Positions 1-7,671 of a stretch of 23,855 nucleotides of DNA are shown here, one piece after another (the first letter of the stretch is position 1; the number at the start of each line of letters is the position of its first letter). The notes under the pieces were generated by a model, which was given only the letters and a program-made list of their open reading frames with translations, was not told the DNA's origin and made no database searches. This DNA is from Opitutales bacterium (GTDB lineage: Bacteria; Verrucomicrobiota; Verrucomicrobiia; Opitutales; Intestinicryptomonadaceae). The DNA is taken from assembly GCA_017633865.1 (NCBI GenBank), contig JAGBOM010000123.1, forward strand, positions 1-23,855, given 5' to 3'. Position numbers and translations under genes: made by a program.

Positions 1-118
1 AATTTTTTAGAATAGCGGGATTTTTTTATCAATAAAAAACGCCCCTCGCCCGCCAAAAATTTTCCGCAAAAAATGCTCGGGCTACAAAACACGTCGGGGT
101 TAAAATAAAAAAAGACGC
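1..118. other. Window-edge non-coding stretch
   Basis: A short A/T-run-rich segment beyond the tatA terminator. I see no credible gene. On the minus strand, GCCCG (about 78-82) could pair with CGGGC (about 49-53) across a long loop, with a T-run further on, so it may hold a second weak terminator. It could also be the flank of a gene beyond the window edge. Confidence 0.3.
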
Positions 119-149
119 AAAAAAAGGGCGCATATAAAACAACGCGCCC
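119..149 (-). terminator. Rho-independent terminator of tatA
   Basis: Read on the minus strand, a six-base GC stem (GGGCGC/GCGCCC, plus-strand 144-149 and 126-131) closes a 12-base AT-rich loop. Seven T follow directly (plus-strand A-run 119-125). It lies about 28 bases after the tatA stop codon, the right place and orientation for a simple terminator. Confidence 0.75.
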
Positions 150-176
150 AAAAAGAAAAAACCTTGAAGAAAAGCC

Positions 177-434
177 CTATCGCTTTTCCTCCTCCTTCTG
201 CTCCGATTCAACGGGCTTGGAGGGGGATTTCTTCGCGCCTTCGTCGTCGTCCAAAGCGTCGCGGAAATTTTCCTCGACCTCCCTCGAGGCCTTCTTGAAC
301 TCCTGCATCGACTTGCCCAGGCCGCGCGCGAGCTCCGGCAGCCTTTTCGCCCCGAACAAAAGCAAAATAACGACCAAAATGATAATGAGCTCGGTTGTGC
401 CGATGTTCCCTAAAAATCCAAATATACCGTTCAT
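177..434 (-). CDS. tatA: Sec-independent translocase subunit TatA/TatE family
   Basis: This 85-residue protein has the TatA plan. A short N-terminal segment (IGTTELIIILVVILLLFGA, about residues 11-29) forms the single membrane helix. The Phe-Gly hinge comes next, then an amphipathic helix containing LPELARGLGKSMQEFKKA, then an acidic and lysine-rich cytoplasmic tail. TatA oligomers form the pore through which the Tat pathway exports folded, twin-arginine proteins. The tail is short, which fits TatA/TatE better than TatB. No tatB or tatC is nearby, so the gene is separate from the rest of the pathway. It is transcribed alone, divergently from the DjlA-like gene, and ends in its own terminator. 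The ATG at 432-434 has only a weak upstream GGA-containing ribosome-binding site. Confidence 0.93.
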   Translation of the reverse strand: MNGIFGFLGNIGTTELIIILVVILLLFGAKRLPELARGLGKSMQEFKKASREVEENFRDALDDDEGAKKSPSKPVESEQKEEEKR

Positions 435-481
435 ATTCCAGACACATTAGCCTATGTTTTTTTAAAATCAATATTTTATTT

Positions 482-498
482 GCGGGCTTCGCGCCCGC
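482..498. other. GC-rich hairpin between divergent genes
   Basis: An inverted repeat (GCGGGC, loop TTCGC, GCCCGC) sits in the divergent spacer between tatA and the DjlA-like gene. It has no clear T-run on either strand. It would lie in the 5' leader of one gene or upstream of its promoter. Role unknown. Confidence 0.4.
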
Positions 499-515
499 GC
501 AAGGGCAAAAAAATT

Positions 516-1340
516 ATGGTTGTAAAAAAGCGCGCGATGTACAATTCTAACGCTTTATTTATGGTGATAGGCAAAATTTTAGGCGGCATTATAGGCTTGG
601 CGGCGGCGGGCCCGTGGGGCGCGGCGGCGGGCGTAGCCGTTGGGCACGTCCTATTTGACGCGCAAGGCGCGAAGGCGCAAAGGCCTTCAAATTCCGAAAA
701 CCGCGCGAGGTTCATACTCCACACCGCCTCCGCGTGCGCCAAAATCGCCAAAATTTCAGGCAGGGTGGAGCGCGAGGAAATCGACGAAATCGAAAGGATT
801 TTCGCGGAGCTGGGCGTTGGCGGCGAGCTTAGGAGGGAGGCCATCGCAATATTTAGAAGCGCGAAAAACGACCCGCGCTCGATTGCCGAAACCGCCTCGA
901 TTTTCGCCGCCGAATTTCCGCAAAGCTCCTTCCGCATGGACTATATCGCAATCCTCGCAAGAATATGCGCGGCGAAGGGCTCGATTTTGCCGGTTGAAAT
1001 ATCCGCGCTCGAGACGGCCGCAAGCGTTTGCGGCGTTCCGCCCCAAGCCCTGCGGCGTATAATCGAAACTTTTCTTCAAGGCCGCCCCCGCGGCTACGGC
1101 CCCCCTCCCCCGCCCCGCGCCGATGGCTCGGCGGCGCTTAAAGACGCCTACGCGGTTCTCGAAATCGAGGAGTTCGCCCCGTTTGAAAAAGTGAAGTCCG
1201 CGTACCGCAAAAAGTGCAAGGAGCTCCACCCCGACGTCCTCAAAAGCAAGGGGCTTGGCGAATACGCCACAAAGCTTCTCGAAAACGAGCTGCGCCGCGT
1301 AAACGAGGCGTATAAGCTCATCGAAAAACACTCAAAATAG
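516..1340 (+). CDS. DjlA-like co-chaperone (TerB + J domain)
   Basis: A 274-residue protein from the ATG at 516. Three parts are visible. The first is a glycine-rich hydrophobic N-terminus (about residues 15-47, GKILGGIIGLAAAGPWG...) like the membrane anchor of DjlA. The second is a helical region of TerB type (about 63-180), followed by a proline-rich linker (about 190-203). The third is a C-terminal J domain (about 206-274) with the HPD tripeptide at 238-240 that stimulates DnaK ATPase. The architecture is that of the membrane-bound DnaK co-chaperone DjlA. The start is uncertain: ATGs at 516, 537 and 561 are all in frame. The 561 ATG lines up best with the DjlA N-terminus, while 516 has an AAGGGC upstream at 501-506. 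thiS follows after 7 bases, so the three plus-strand genes are probably cotranscribed. Confidence 0.82.
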   Translation: MVVKKRAMYNSNALFMVIGKILGGIIGLAAAGPWGAAAGVAVGHVLFDAQGAKAQRPSNSENRARFILHTASACAKIAKISGRVEREEIDEIERIFAELGVGGELRREAIAIFRSAKNDPRSIAETASIFAAEFPQSSFRMDYIAILARICAAKGSILPVEISALETAASVCGVPPQALRRIIETFLQGRPRGYGPPPPPRADGSAALKDAYAVLEIEEFAPFEKVKSAYRKKCKELHPDVLKSKGLGEYATKLLENELRRVNEAYKLIEKHSK

Positions 1341-1347
1341 CGGCTCT

Positions 1348-1548
1348 ATGAAAATCAAGGCAAACGGCAAAGTTTACGAAATCTCCGCCCCGCAAACGGT
1401 TGCGGAATTCATATCCGCGCTCGGCGCGAACCCGCAAAGGTGCGTCGTAGAGCTGAACGGGCATGCGCTCCGCTTCGAGGCGTTTAAAGACGCCGTTCTG
1501 AAAGACGGAGACGCGCTTGAAATTATGTCGATAGTTGCCGGGGGCTAA
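1348..1548 (+). CDS. thiS: Sulfur carrier protein ThiS
   Basis: A 66-residue ubiquitin-fold protein ending in the Gly-Gly that is adenylated and thiocarboxylated. The family pattern is clear: N-terminal strand MKIKANGK, TVAEFISALG helix, VVELNG, and DGDALEIMSIVAGG at the end. ThiS carries the sulfur used for the thiazole ring of thiamine. The stop is one base before the ATG of the E1-like partner, so the two are translationally linked. ThiS and MoaD share this fold; the size, the VVELNG region and the IVAGG tail favour ThiS. Confidence 0.9.
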   Translation: MKIKANGKVYEISAPQTVAEFISALGANPQRCVVELNGHALRFEAFKDAVLKDGDALEIMSIVAGG

Positions 1549-1549
1549 A

Positions 1550-2266
1550 ATGGATTTTTCGCAAAAATACCCGCGCCAAATTTCGCTTGAAAATTTCGGC
1601 GAAAAGGGGCAAAAGAGGCTCGGCAAAACCCGCGTCTGCATTGTCGGCGCGGGCGGGGTTGGAAGCGGCGCGATACCCCTTCTTGCCGCTTGCGGGCTAA
1701 AAAAGCTTTCGATTTTGGACTTCGACAAAGTTTCGGAAAGCAACCTGCACCGCCAGACTATCTACAAGCTTTCGGATGTATCAAAGCCGAAGGCCCGGCT
1801 TGCCGCGAAATTCTGCCAAGAGCTAAACCCGCAGACGGATTTCGAGGCTCACATTGTAAAAATTGAAGACTCCCCCGCCTGCGAAAAATATTTTTCAGGC
1901 GCCGATATCGTTATAGACGCGTGCGACTCTTTCGCCTCAAGAAGCGCGGTGTCCGAAATTTGCCGCAGGCTTAAAAAGCCCGTAATTATGGCGGCGGCGG
2001 GGGGGTACGTAAGCCAGATAACGCTCCTAAACGAAGGCTTTTACTTCGGCGAGCTTGTGGGCGACGCCTCCGCGAAAAAAGAGGGCGCGGAGGGCAGGCC
2101 GATATTTCCGCCGGCGGCCGCGCTAAGCGGGGTTTTGGCGGCGGGGGTCGCGATAAAATCGGCGGCGCAAAACCTTAAAATCGAGGGCGGCAGATTCCTC
2201 AATTTCGACCATGTTAAAATGAAGTTTTTCGAGGGCTCGCTTTTGCGCCAAGCGCCGCGAGTTTAA
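1550..2266 (+). CDS. thiF: E1-like adenylyltransferase ThiF/MoeB/HesA family
   Basis: A 238-residue protein of the ubiquitin-activating E1 superfamily, expected to adenylate the C-terminal glycine of the ThiS encoded just upstream. The nucleotide-binding loop VGAGGVGSG lies at about 32-40, the acidic strand ILDFD at about 55-59, and the SNLHRQ motif at 64-69, whose Arg contacts ATP. The C-terminal part is shorter and lacks both CxxC pairs that hold zinc in E. coli MoeB and ThiF. That resembles the zinc-free short ThiF/HesA forms. The start is taken as the ATG at 1550, right after the thiS stop; an in-frame upstream start would lie inside thiS. No thiG, thiH or thiE is in the window. The stop codon overlaps that of the convergent membrane protein gene. 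Confidence 0.85.
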   Translation: MDFSQKYPRQISLENFGEKGQKRLGKTRVCIVGAGGVGSGAIPLLAACGLKKLSILDFDKVSESNLHRQTIYKLSDVSKPKARLAAKFCQELNPQTDFEAHIVKIEDSPACEKYFSGADIVIDACDSFASRSAVSEICRRLKKPVIMAAAGGYVSQITLLNEGFYFGELVGDASAKKEGAEGRPIFPPAAALSGVLAAGVAIKSAAQNLKIEGGRFLNFDHVKMKFFEGSLLRQAPRV

Positions 2267-2919
2267 TGCCCGAGCCCGCCTATTAAAACCGCCGCCAATA
2301 TCGCAACGGCCGCGACGAGGTGCGACCACCTCTGCGCGAAAAACCCCCTCCCCGCGCACAAGCCCGCGCCCTTGTGGAACAAAAGCGTGCAGGCGCCCAT
2401 CGTTATAATCGTGGTCGAATAAAACGCCGCCGCAACGTACGCTACGCCCTTTAAGCTGCCGTCTATCGCGGGGTAGAAAACAAGCGGCAAAACCGCGTCG
2501 CAGGGCCCGAGCGCGAAAAACGCGAACATCATCGCCACCAAGCCCCTCTCCGATTTTTTTGAACCGCGGTTTTCCGAACAGCACGAGCAATGCCCGGAGG
2601 GAGTTTTTTTGAACGCAAAATATATCCCGTAAACCAGATAGGCTATGGCCGCCGCCAAAAACAGCATAAACCCGAACTTCTCCCCCGCCTCGAAAAACCC
2701 CTCCAAAAACCCCTTGAAGGAATTAAGCGCAAGCCCCGCCGCCGCAACCAAAATAAACGACAGCAAATGCCCCGTCCCGCAAAACGCCGCAACAAGCGCG
2801 CTCTTTGCCGAGCTCCAGCCGCGCGCCCTTCCCAAAACCGCAAACGGCGCGTAGTGCGCGGGGTTCGCGAGCGTGTGGAAAAACGCGACGTATACTGCCG
2901 ATAAAATTATTGCGAGCAT
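2263..2919 (-). CDS. NicO/UreH-like polytopic membrane protein, probable metal transporter
   Basis: A 218-residue protein with about six hydrophobic segments. Histidines lie inside the first two (FFHTLANPAHYAPF, H15 and H22; GTGHLLSF, H51). A conserved-looking GPCDAVLPL is at about 138-146. Between the two halves is a cytoplasm-facing or lumenal loop with a metal-ligand cluster, GHCSCCSE (about 109-116). Early membrane histidines, a GxGH motif and a His/Cys-rich central loop are typical of NicO/RcnA/UreH-type nickel-cobalt transporters and the related TauE/SafE-like group. The substrate is not provable here. No close operon partner. Its TAA and the thiF TAA share the bases TTAA, so the two genes end tail to tail with no terminator between them. 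Confidence 0.6.
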   Translation of the reverse strand: MLAIILSAVYVAFFHTLANPAHYAPFAVLGRARGWSSAKSALVAAFCGTGHLLSFILVAAAGLALNSFKGFLEGFFEAGEKFGFMLFLAAAIAYLVYGIYFAFKKTPSGHCSCCSENRGSKKSERGLVAMMFAFFALGPCDAVLPLVFYPAIDGSLKGVAYVAAAFYSTTIITMGACTLLFHKGAGLCAGRGFFAQRWSHLVAAVAILAAVLIGGLGH

Positions 2920-3057
2920 AAAAATAATTGTACCACTTTTGTAAATATCGCCGCAATCCCCGAAAATTCGAGAAAAAAATCAGAATAAGTCGCCAAAAAA
3001 AATACGCCGCCAAAAATTTTTTGAAATTTTTAGGCTTATGTGATTGTCTTCATTTGC

Positions 3058-4482
3058 ATGAAAACCCCTAAAATTCTCCCGATATTTGCGGCGATTTTTG
3101 CGGCCGGGCTTTGCGCCTCGGCTCAAGACGCCCTAACCGAAAACCTCGACCTCGCCCGCGCAAGCGCGTGGAGCGCCTACAAGCACTATAACGAATCCCT
3201 GCGCCTCGCAAACTCCGCCATATCAATCGCGGACAAGGCCGCCTACAATTATAAAGACACGCTCGAACTGCAAAGGCTCTTCGATTCAATCCAAAACAAA
3301 GGCGCGGGGCTTTGCTACGAAATCGACCTCGTAAAAACGCAATTCGAGGCGCAAAAAAACTTTTTGGAAAGCTCGAAAACCAATCTGGAAGCCCTAAAAA
3401 AATTTCTGCCCCTCGGCGAAAAAAGAGTAAAGCTTGGCGAAAGCCTCGCGGCGCAGGCTCTTGAGATTGTCGAGAAAGACCCCGACAAGGAGCACGCAGA
3501 CAAGGCCTACATAACGCGCCTCGCCTCGGTTTTCGAGCAGGCGAAGTCCGATTTTTTGGCCGCTCAAAACGAAATCTCGGAGCTCAACATAGTGGCAAAC
3601 ATATCCACCCCGCAAATCGAGGGAATCCAAAATATGATCGCGCTAACCGGCGACGCGGCTGCAAAAGCCTCTAAAACCATGCGCGAAAACGAAACGCGAA
3701 TCTCGCTTCTAAAAGAGGAAACGGAAAAGCTGAAAGCGCAAACACTGAAGCTCGGCGACGCCGCAAACAAGGCGTCCGCGGGGCTGCGCCGCCTAAAAAT
3801 AGCCTTCGCGGGCGAATACGCGGAGCTGATTTCCTTCATGGCGAACGTCCTGCCGCAAAACGAAAAATACGCCGAAACGGTTTACAAGCCCAACCGCGCC
3901 CTGAAAATCGCGGTCTTGGCGGACGCCTCCGCCTACGCCGGCGCGGCCGTCAGCCGCCTCAACCGCGCGCGGGTCGGCGGAGTCAAAAGCAAAGAGGCGG
4001 AGGGCGAAGTTTTCGGAATGTCCGCCGACGGCAAATACGCGCCCAGAGCCTCCAATTTAATAAAACGCATAAACGCGCTTGGCGACGACGCCCTCGACGC
4101 GCCCAAAATTTCGCGCAAGGAGCTTTTGGATTTGGCCTCGCGCTTAAGCGCGGTTATTTGCGAGCTAAAGGAATACGCTGCGGTCTTAAACTCGATTTCG
4201 ATTGACGCCAACAAGGCCATAAGCGCGATTGGCGGCTTGGAGGAGTCGGCCAAGAGCAATTTGCAAAAGGCGATGGGCATACTTAACGACGCGCAAATGC
4301 TAAGCTCGAGCATTGAAATATTTAAGGGCTCGCTAAACGTGGCGAAGTCCCAGCTTGAGGCGTCGCAAACCCAGTTTGCGGGCGTGGGGGAAAAAGCGGA
4401 GGCCTCCGCGAAAGAATGCGCGAAAGAAACGAAAAAAATCGCGGAATATTTAAAGAAGGCGAAGGCCGCCATCGGCAAATAG
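3058..4482 (+). CDS. Secreted coiled-coil protein of unknown function
   Basis: I do not recognise this 474-residue protein. It starts with a clear Sec signal peptide (MKTPKILPIFAAIFAAGLCASAQ, cleavage probably after CASA). The rest is Ala, Lys, Glu and Leu rich and almost wholly alpha-helical in composition, with heptad-like runs such as the stretches at about 90-130, 205-245 and 400-470. It lacks obvious catalytic motifs, membrane segments or a C-terminal anchor. A periplasmic or surface structural role is an inference only. The ATG at 3058 is preferred over the GTG at 3040 because the signal peptide begins there. It is expressed alone and followed by a strong terminator. Confidence 0.75.
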   Translation: MKTPKILPIFAAIFAAGLCASAQDALTENLDLARASAWSAYKHYNESLRLANSAISIADKAAYNYKDTLELQRLFDSIQNKGAGLCYEIDLVKTQFEAQKNFLESSKTNLEALKKFLPLGEKRVKLGESLAAQALEIVEKDPDKEHADKAYITRLASVFEQAKSDFLAAQNEISELNIVANISTPQIEGIQNMIALTGDAAAKASKTMRENETRISLLKEETEKLKAQTLKLGDAANKASAGLRRLKIAFAGEYAELISFMANVLPQNEKYAETVYKPNRALKIAVLADASAYAGAAVSRLNRARVGGVKSKEAEGEVFGMSADGKYAPRASNLIKRINALGDDALDAPKISRKELLDLASRLSAVICELKEYAAVLNSISIDANKAISAIGGLEESAKSNLQKAMGILNDAQMLSSSIEIFKGSLNVAKSQLEASQTQFAGVGEKAEASAKECAKETKKIAEYLKKAKAAIGK

Positions 4483-4513
4483 CCCGCGCATACGCAAACA
4501 GAAATTCATATTG

Positions 4514-4553
4514 AAAAACGCCCCCTGCAAAATTTTGCGGGGGCGTTTTTTTT
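4514..4553. terminator. Strong bidirectional rho-independent terminator
   Basis: A CGCCCCC/GGGGGCG stem is flanked by A5 and T8 and has an inner self-complementary GCAAAATTTTGC. It lies about 30 bases after the coiled-coil gene on the plus strand. It also sits downstream of tlyA on the minus strand, where the A-run becomes a T-run. It probably ends both convergent transcripts. Confidence 0.88.
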
Positions 4554-4657
4554 GCGGAAAAATTTTTTTGCGCGGAATTTTGCGGGAAATTTGCGATGGA
4601 TTTTTCGAGCCGCCGAAGCTTTTTTATAGTCCTGTTTTTGGGGCACAGTTCAAGCTT

Positions 4658-5404
4658 CTACGATTTTTTTAAGAGCAGCAGATACTCCCTGTTGCCGTCG
4701 CCGCCCGCGATTTTAGAGGGCGAATCGCAAACGTAAACGGCGTCCGCAAAATTTTCGGCTACGAATTTTTTGATTTTTTCAAGAGCCGCCCCGCGCAGGG
4801 CGTCGTCTTTTAAAACGCCCTTTGTGCGGCGCAAAAATCTGGGCTCTGTCTCGAACTGCGGCTTTACCAAAAACGCCGCGTAGCCGCCGCGCCGCAAAAA
4901 GCCCCAGATGTGCGGAATGACTTTTTCGAGCGATATGAAAGACAAGTCCGCGCAAATAAAATCGAAAAGCGCGCCGTTTAACATGGCGCTTGTCAAGTTT
5001 CTGGCGTCGGTTTTTTCCAAATTCAAAACGCGCGGGTCGGCCTTTATCTTTTCGTGCAGCTGCCCCGTGCCCACGTCGACGCAAACCGCGCTTTTAGCCC
5101 CCCTTGAAAGCAGGCAGTCGGTAAAGCCGCCTGTAGAGGCTCCTATGTCCAAAATGTCGAAGCCCGAAACGTCCAGATTGGCGTCGCTTAAAAAGCCGTC
5201 GAGCTTCAACCCCGCGCGCGACACAAACTTGAGAGCGTCCGCGTTTTTATCCACTCGAATTTCCGCGTCCAAAGGGAGCTTTCTCGAGGGCTTGTCGATT
5301 TTTTCGCCGCCGCAAAACGCCCTGCCCTCCTCGATTATCGCCCGCGCCTTCGATCTGCTTTCCGCAAGCCCGCGCTCGGCCAAAAGCTCGTCGGCGCGCT
5401 TCAT
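4658..5404 (-). CDS. tlyA: rRNA 2'-O-methyltransferase, TlyA/hemolysin A family
   Basis: A 248-residue protein with an N-terminal S4 RNA-binding domain (about 1-60, starting MKRADELLAERGLAESRSKA) joined to an FtsJ/RrmJ-type methyltransferase. The SAM-binding loop DIGASTGGFTD is at 86-96. The K-D-K-E catalytic set is visible as K67 (RAGLKL), D153 (CADLSF), K181 (LVKPQFE) and E240 (NREYLL). Family members 2'-O-methylate cytidines in 16S and 23S rRNA; some were first described as hemolysins. The start is the ATG at 5402-5404, which overlaps the stop of the upstream gene as ATGA; an in-frame extension further upstream lies wholly inside that gene. Last gene of the pyrF-ispD-ispF operon. Confidence 0.92.
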   Translation of the reverse strand: MKRADELLAERGLAESRSKARAIIEEGRAFCGGEKIDKPSRKLPLDAEIRVDKNADALKFVSRAGLKLDGFLSDANLDVSGFDILDIGASTGGFTDCLLSRGAKSAVCVDVGTGQLHEKIKADPRVLNLEKTDARNLTSAMLNGALFDFICADLSFISLEKVIPHIWGFLRRGGYAAFLVKPQFETEPRFLRRTKGVLKDDALRGAALEKIKKFVAENFADAVYVCDSPSKIAGGDGNREYLLLLKKS

Positions 5405-5706
5405 TTGCTCTGCGAGGGCTTGAAAGTTATGGGCATCGAGACGGCGGGGACGGTTTGATTTTCCCGCCCGTCCTGCGCCTTGATTTCGGCGTAGCGCGCG
5501 CTTTGGCTTGCGAGCGTCCAAATAAGCGCCGCGCAGCCGCCCGCGAGAGCCGCCAAAATAAGCGCGCCGAAAACGAGCCTAAAAATTTCGCTTCGCCTGC
5601 GCAGTTTGCTGGGCGGCATTCTGCGCCCGATATATATGGGCGAGCCCGGCCTCGAGAAAATCCCCGGCTTAGCCTTGCGCTTAACTCTTTCGGTGTCTAT
5701 TATCAT
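5401..5706 (-). CDS. Small single-pass membrane protein, unknown
   Basis: A 101-residue protein not recognised as any family. A basic N-terminal half (rich in Arg and Lys, with RRMPPSKLRRRSE just before the membrane) is followed by one hydrophobic helix (about 46-68, LVFGALILAALAGGCAALIW) and a 30-residue polar tail. By the positive-inside rule the N-terminus is cytoplasmic. It lies between ispF and tlyA, 31 bases after ispF, and its stop overlaps the tlyA start as ATGA, so it is part of the operon. An ATG at 5706 is chosen over a TTG at 5721. Confidence 0.7.
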   Translation of the reverse strand: MIIDTERVKRKAKPGIFSRPGSPIYIGRRMPPSKLRRRSEIFRLVFGALILAALAGGCAALIWTLASQSARYAEIKAQDGRENQTVPAVSMPITFKPSQSK

Positions 5707-5737
5707 GCGAAAGCTTTGCAAAAGATTTCCGCCCGCG

Positions 5738-6220
5738 CTACTCTTTTTCGATTAGGCAGACGGCGTGGGCGGCCAGGCCTTCGCGGCGGCCAATCCAGCC
5801 CATTTTCTCGTTTGTGGTGGCCTTGATTCCGACATCTTCGGGCGTAAGCCCGAGCGTGTTTGCGAGGGTTTTTTTGATGGAGTTAATATGCGGCAGAAGC
5901 TTCGGGGTTTCGGCAATCAGGGTGGAGTCTATATTCACGATTTTGTATCCGAGCTTGCCGATTTCAAAAACGCACCTGCGCAGAATGTCCTGCGAGTCCA
6001 TATCCTTGCACTCGGCTGAGGTGTTGGGGAAGTAGAAGCCGATGTCGCGCAGGGCGGCCGCGCCCAAAATGGCGTCGGCAATCGCGTGGCTTAAAACGTC
6101 GGCGTCGGAATGGCCGAGGGGCCCCACCTTGTTTTGGATTTCAACGCCGCCGATAACGCAGCGCCTGCCCTCCGCGAGAGGGTGGACGTCGTAGCCGTAG
6201 CCTATTCTGATTTTTCCCAT
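5738..6220 (-). CDS. ispF: 2-C-methyl-D-erythritol 2,4-cyclodiphosphate synthase IspF
   Basis: A 160-residue enzyme of the MEP isoprenoid pathway. It cyclises CDP-ME 2-phosphate to ME-cyclodiphosphate with loss of CMP. Metal ligands are visible: D11 and H13 in GYDVHP, and H45 in GHSDADVLSHAIAD (36-49). The substrate-binding LPHI and the C-terminal KATTNEKMGWIGRREGL are conserved. The usual Gly before DIG is Arg here (LRDIGFYFP, residue 58), a mild variation. The gene overlaps the end of ispD by 19 bases, a coupling common for this pair, which is fused into one protein in some bacteria. Confidence 0.97.
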   Translation of the reverse strand: MGKIRIGYGYDVHPLAEGRRCVIGGVEIQNKVGPLGHSDADVLSHAIADAILGAAALRDIGFYFPNTSAECKDMDSQDILRRCVFEIGKLGYKIVNIDSTLIAETPKLLPHINSIKKTLANTLGLTPEDVGIKATTNEKMGWIGRREGLAAHAVCLIEKE

Positions 6221-6927
6221 GATTTTGCCTTTTGTTGTAGAAATTCGACGATAGCCAAGTCTTCGGGCGAGGTGATTTTCGTGTTTGGGTGGATGTTTTC
6301 GACGATAGTAATAGCGTGCCCCTGCGCGGAGGCGGCTGCGACGTCGTCGGTAATTTTAGCGCCGCTTTCGCGCACTTTTTTGTAGCAGTCCAAAATGATT
6401 TCGCGCCTGAAAACCTGCGGCGTCTGCATCGCCCACAAAAGCGGCCTCTCCAAATCCTCAAGCCTGCGGCGTTTTTTGTTTTGCGGGTCGGAATCGACCT
6501 TTTTTATGGTGTCGACAACCTTGGCCGCCAACACGCTGCAGCCGTCCTCAAGCGCGGCGGCGCAAAGCTCGCGTATGCTTTCGGGGCGGACGAGCGGGCG
6601 GGCGGAGTCGTGTATAAAAACGATTTCCGAATCCTCCGAGCCCGCCAAAATCCCGTTTAAGACGCTGTCCTGCCGCTCCGCCCCTCCGAAGGTGAATTTA
6701 CAGGGTATTTTTGAAATAAGCGGCGCGAGCGCCTTTTGAATTTCCGATTTTTGCGATTCGTTTCGGCAAACGAAAACAAGCTCGCTTGCGACCCCGCTTT
6801 CGATAAACGCCTTGGCGCTGTGCCACAAAACGGGCTTGCCGAAAAGCGGGGCCAAAATTTTGTCTTTCACCACCCCGCGCATTCGAGTTCCGCCGCCCGC
6901 GGCAAGAAGTATCGCCGAAGTTTTCAT
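6202..6927 (-). CDS. ispD: 2-C-methyl-D-erythritol 4-phosphate cytidylyltransferase IspD
   Basis: A 241-residue nucleotidyltransferase that makes CDP-methylerythritol from MEP and CTP. The N-terminal signature LLAAGGGTRM (7-16) with the following KDK, GGAERQDSV (81-89), HDSARP (106-111) and WAMQTPQ identify it. The length is normal. Its ATG overlaps the pyrF stop as ATGA, and its 3' end overlaps the start of ispF. The C-terminus QQKAKSWEKSE is lysine rich and seems family-variable. Confidence 0.97.
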   Translation of the reverse strand: MKTSAILLAAGGGTRMRGVVKDKILAPLFGKPVLWHSAKAFIESGVASELVFVCRNESQKSEIQKALAPLISKIPCKFTFGGAERQDSVLNGILAGSEDSEIVFIHDSARPLVRPESIRELCAAALEDGCSVLAAKVVDTIKKVDSDPQNKKRRRLEDLERPLLWAMQTPQVFRREIILDCYKKVRESGAKITDDVAAASAQGHAITIVENIHPNTKITSPEDLAIVEFLQQKAKSWEKSE

Positions 6928-7628
6928 TTTGCCGACTCAAGCTCCGCGATTATGCCCCTTGCCGCGAGGGCGGGGTCTGCCGCCTTTAAAATCGGCCTGC
7001 CGACAACTATGTATGACGAGCCCGCCCGCGCCGCCATAAGGGGCGGCATGATTCTTTTTTGGTCGCCAACGTCCGCGCCGAGCGGGCGGATTCCGGGGGT
7101 AATAAGGTCTATTTCCCCGCCCAGATTTTTTCTTAAAAGCCCGATTTCAAGCGGCGAGCACACAAGCCCGCGCACCCCGCTTTGCTTCGCCAAAAGCGCG
7201 AGGTTTAAAACCTGTTCGGCGGGCTTTGCCGCGACACCTGTAAGGCGCAGGGCCTGCTCGTCAAACGAAGTCAGAACCGTAACCGCCAAAATTTCGAGAT
7301 TCGGATTGCTTTCGGCGGCGGCCTCCGCCGCCCTCGACATCATTTCCGCGCCCCCCGAGGCGTGTATTGTAAGCATTGAAATTTTTTGCCCCGCAAGGCT
7401 TTTTACCGCGCTTGCCACGGTGTTGGGAATGTCGTACATCTTCAAGTCCAAAAAGACCTTGAAGCCCATGGCGGCGGCCTCCTCCACAAGCCCCGCGCCG
7501 TACTTTAAATACATCTGAAGCCCGATTTTGACCCACTCAAGCGAGCCCTGAAGCTTTTTAAGCATGGTTAACGCAAGCTCCCTGTCGGGGAGGTCGAGGG
7601 CGAGAATCAATTTACATTGTTTTGACAT
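6924..7628 (-). CDS. pyrF: Orotidine 5'-phosphate decarboxylase PyrF
   Basis: A 234-residue enzyme that decarboxylates OMP to UMP, the last step of de novo pyrimidine synthesis. D12 in ALDLP, K34 in VKIG and the catalytic D61-K63-D66 of DLKMYDIPNT are visible, as is the C-terminal phosphate loop VVGRPI. The usual His of the DLK-x-HDIPNT motif is Tyr here, a tolerated substitution outside the catalytic tetrad. It is the first gene of the minus-strand operon and diverges from ispE across only 43 bases. Confidence 0.96.
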   Translation of the reverse strand: MSKQCKLILALDLPDRELALTMLKKLQGSLEWVKIGLQMYLKYGAGLVEEAAAMGFKVFLDLKMYDIPNTVASAVKSLAGQKISMLTIHASGGAEMMSRAAEAAAESNPNLEILAVTVLTSFDEQALRLTGVAAKPAEQVLNLALLAKQSGVRGLVCSPLEIGLLRKNLGGEIDLITPGIRPLGADVGDQKRIMPPLMAARAGSSYIVVGRPILKAADPALAARGIIAELESAK

Positions 7629-7671
7629 ATCGGATTATTTTTGCCACAAATATTCTAATTTTTCAAACGAA

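Noticed and set aside
1550..2266. Assignment as MoeB
   Set aside because: The immediate neighbour is ThiS-like and both zinc CxxC pairs of MoeB are missing, so ThiF/HesA is the better fit.
4615..4658. Inverted repeat GAAGCTT/AAGCTTC at the end of tlyA
   Set aside because: Seven base pairs around a 30-base loop without a T-run; the strong terminator further down explains termination better.
7622..7656. TTGACA at 7622 with TATTCT at 7651 as a promoter for ispE
   Set aside because: The spacer would be 23 bases, and the TTGACA is simply the complement of the pyrF start codons ATGTCAAA.
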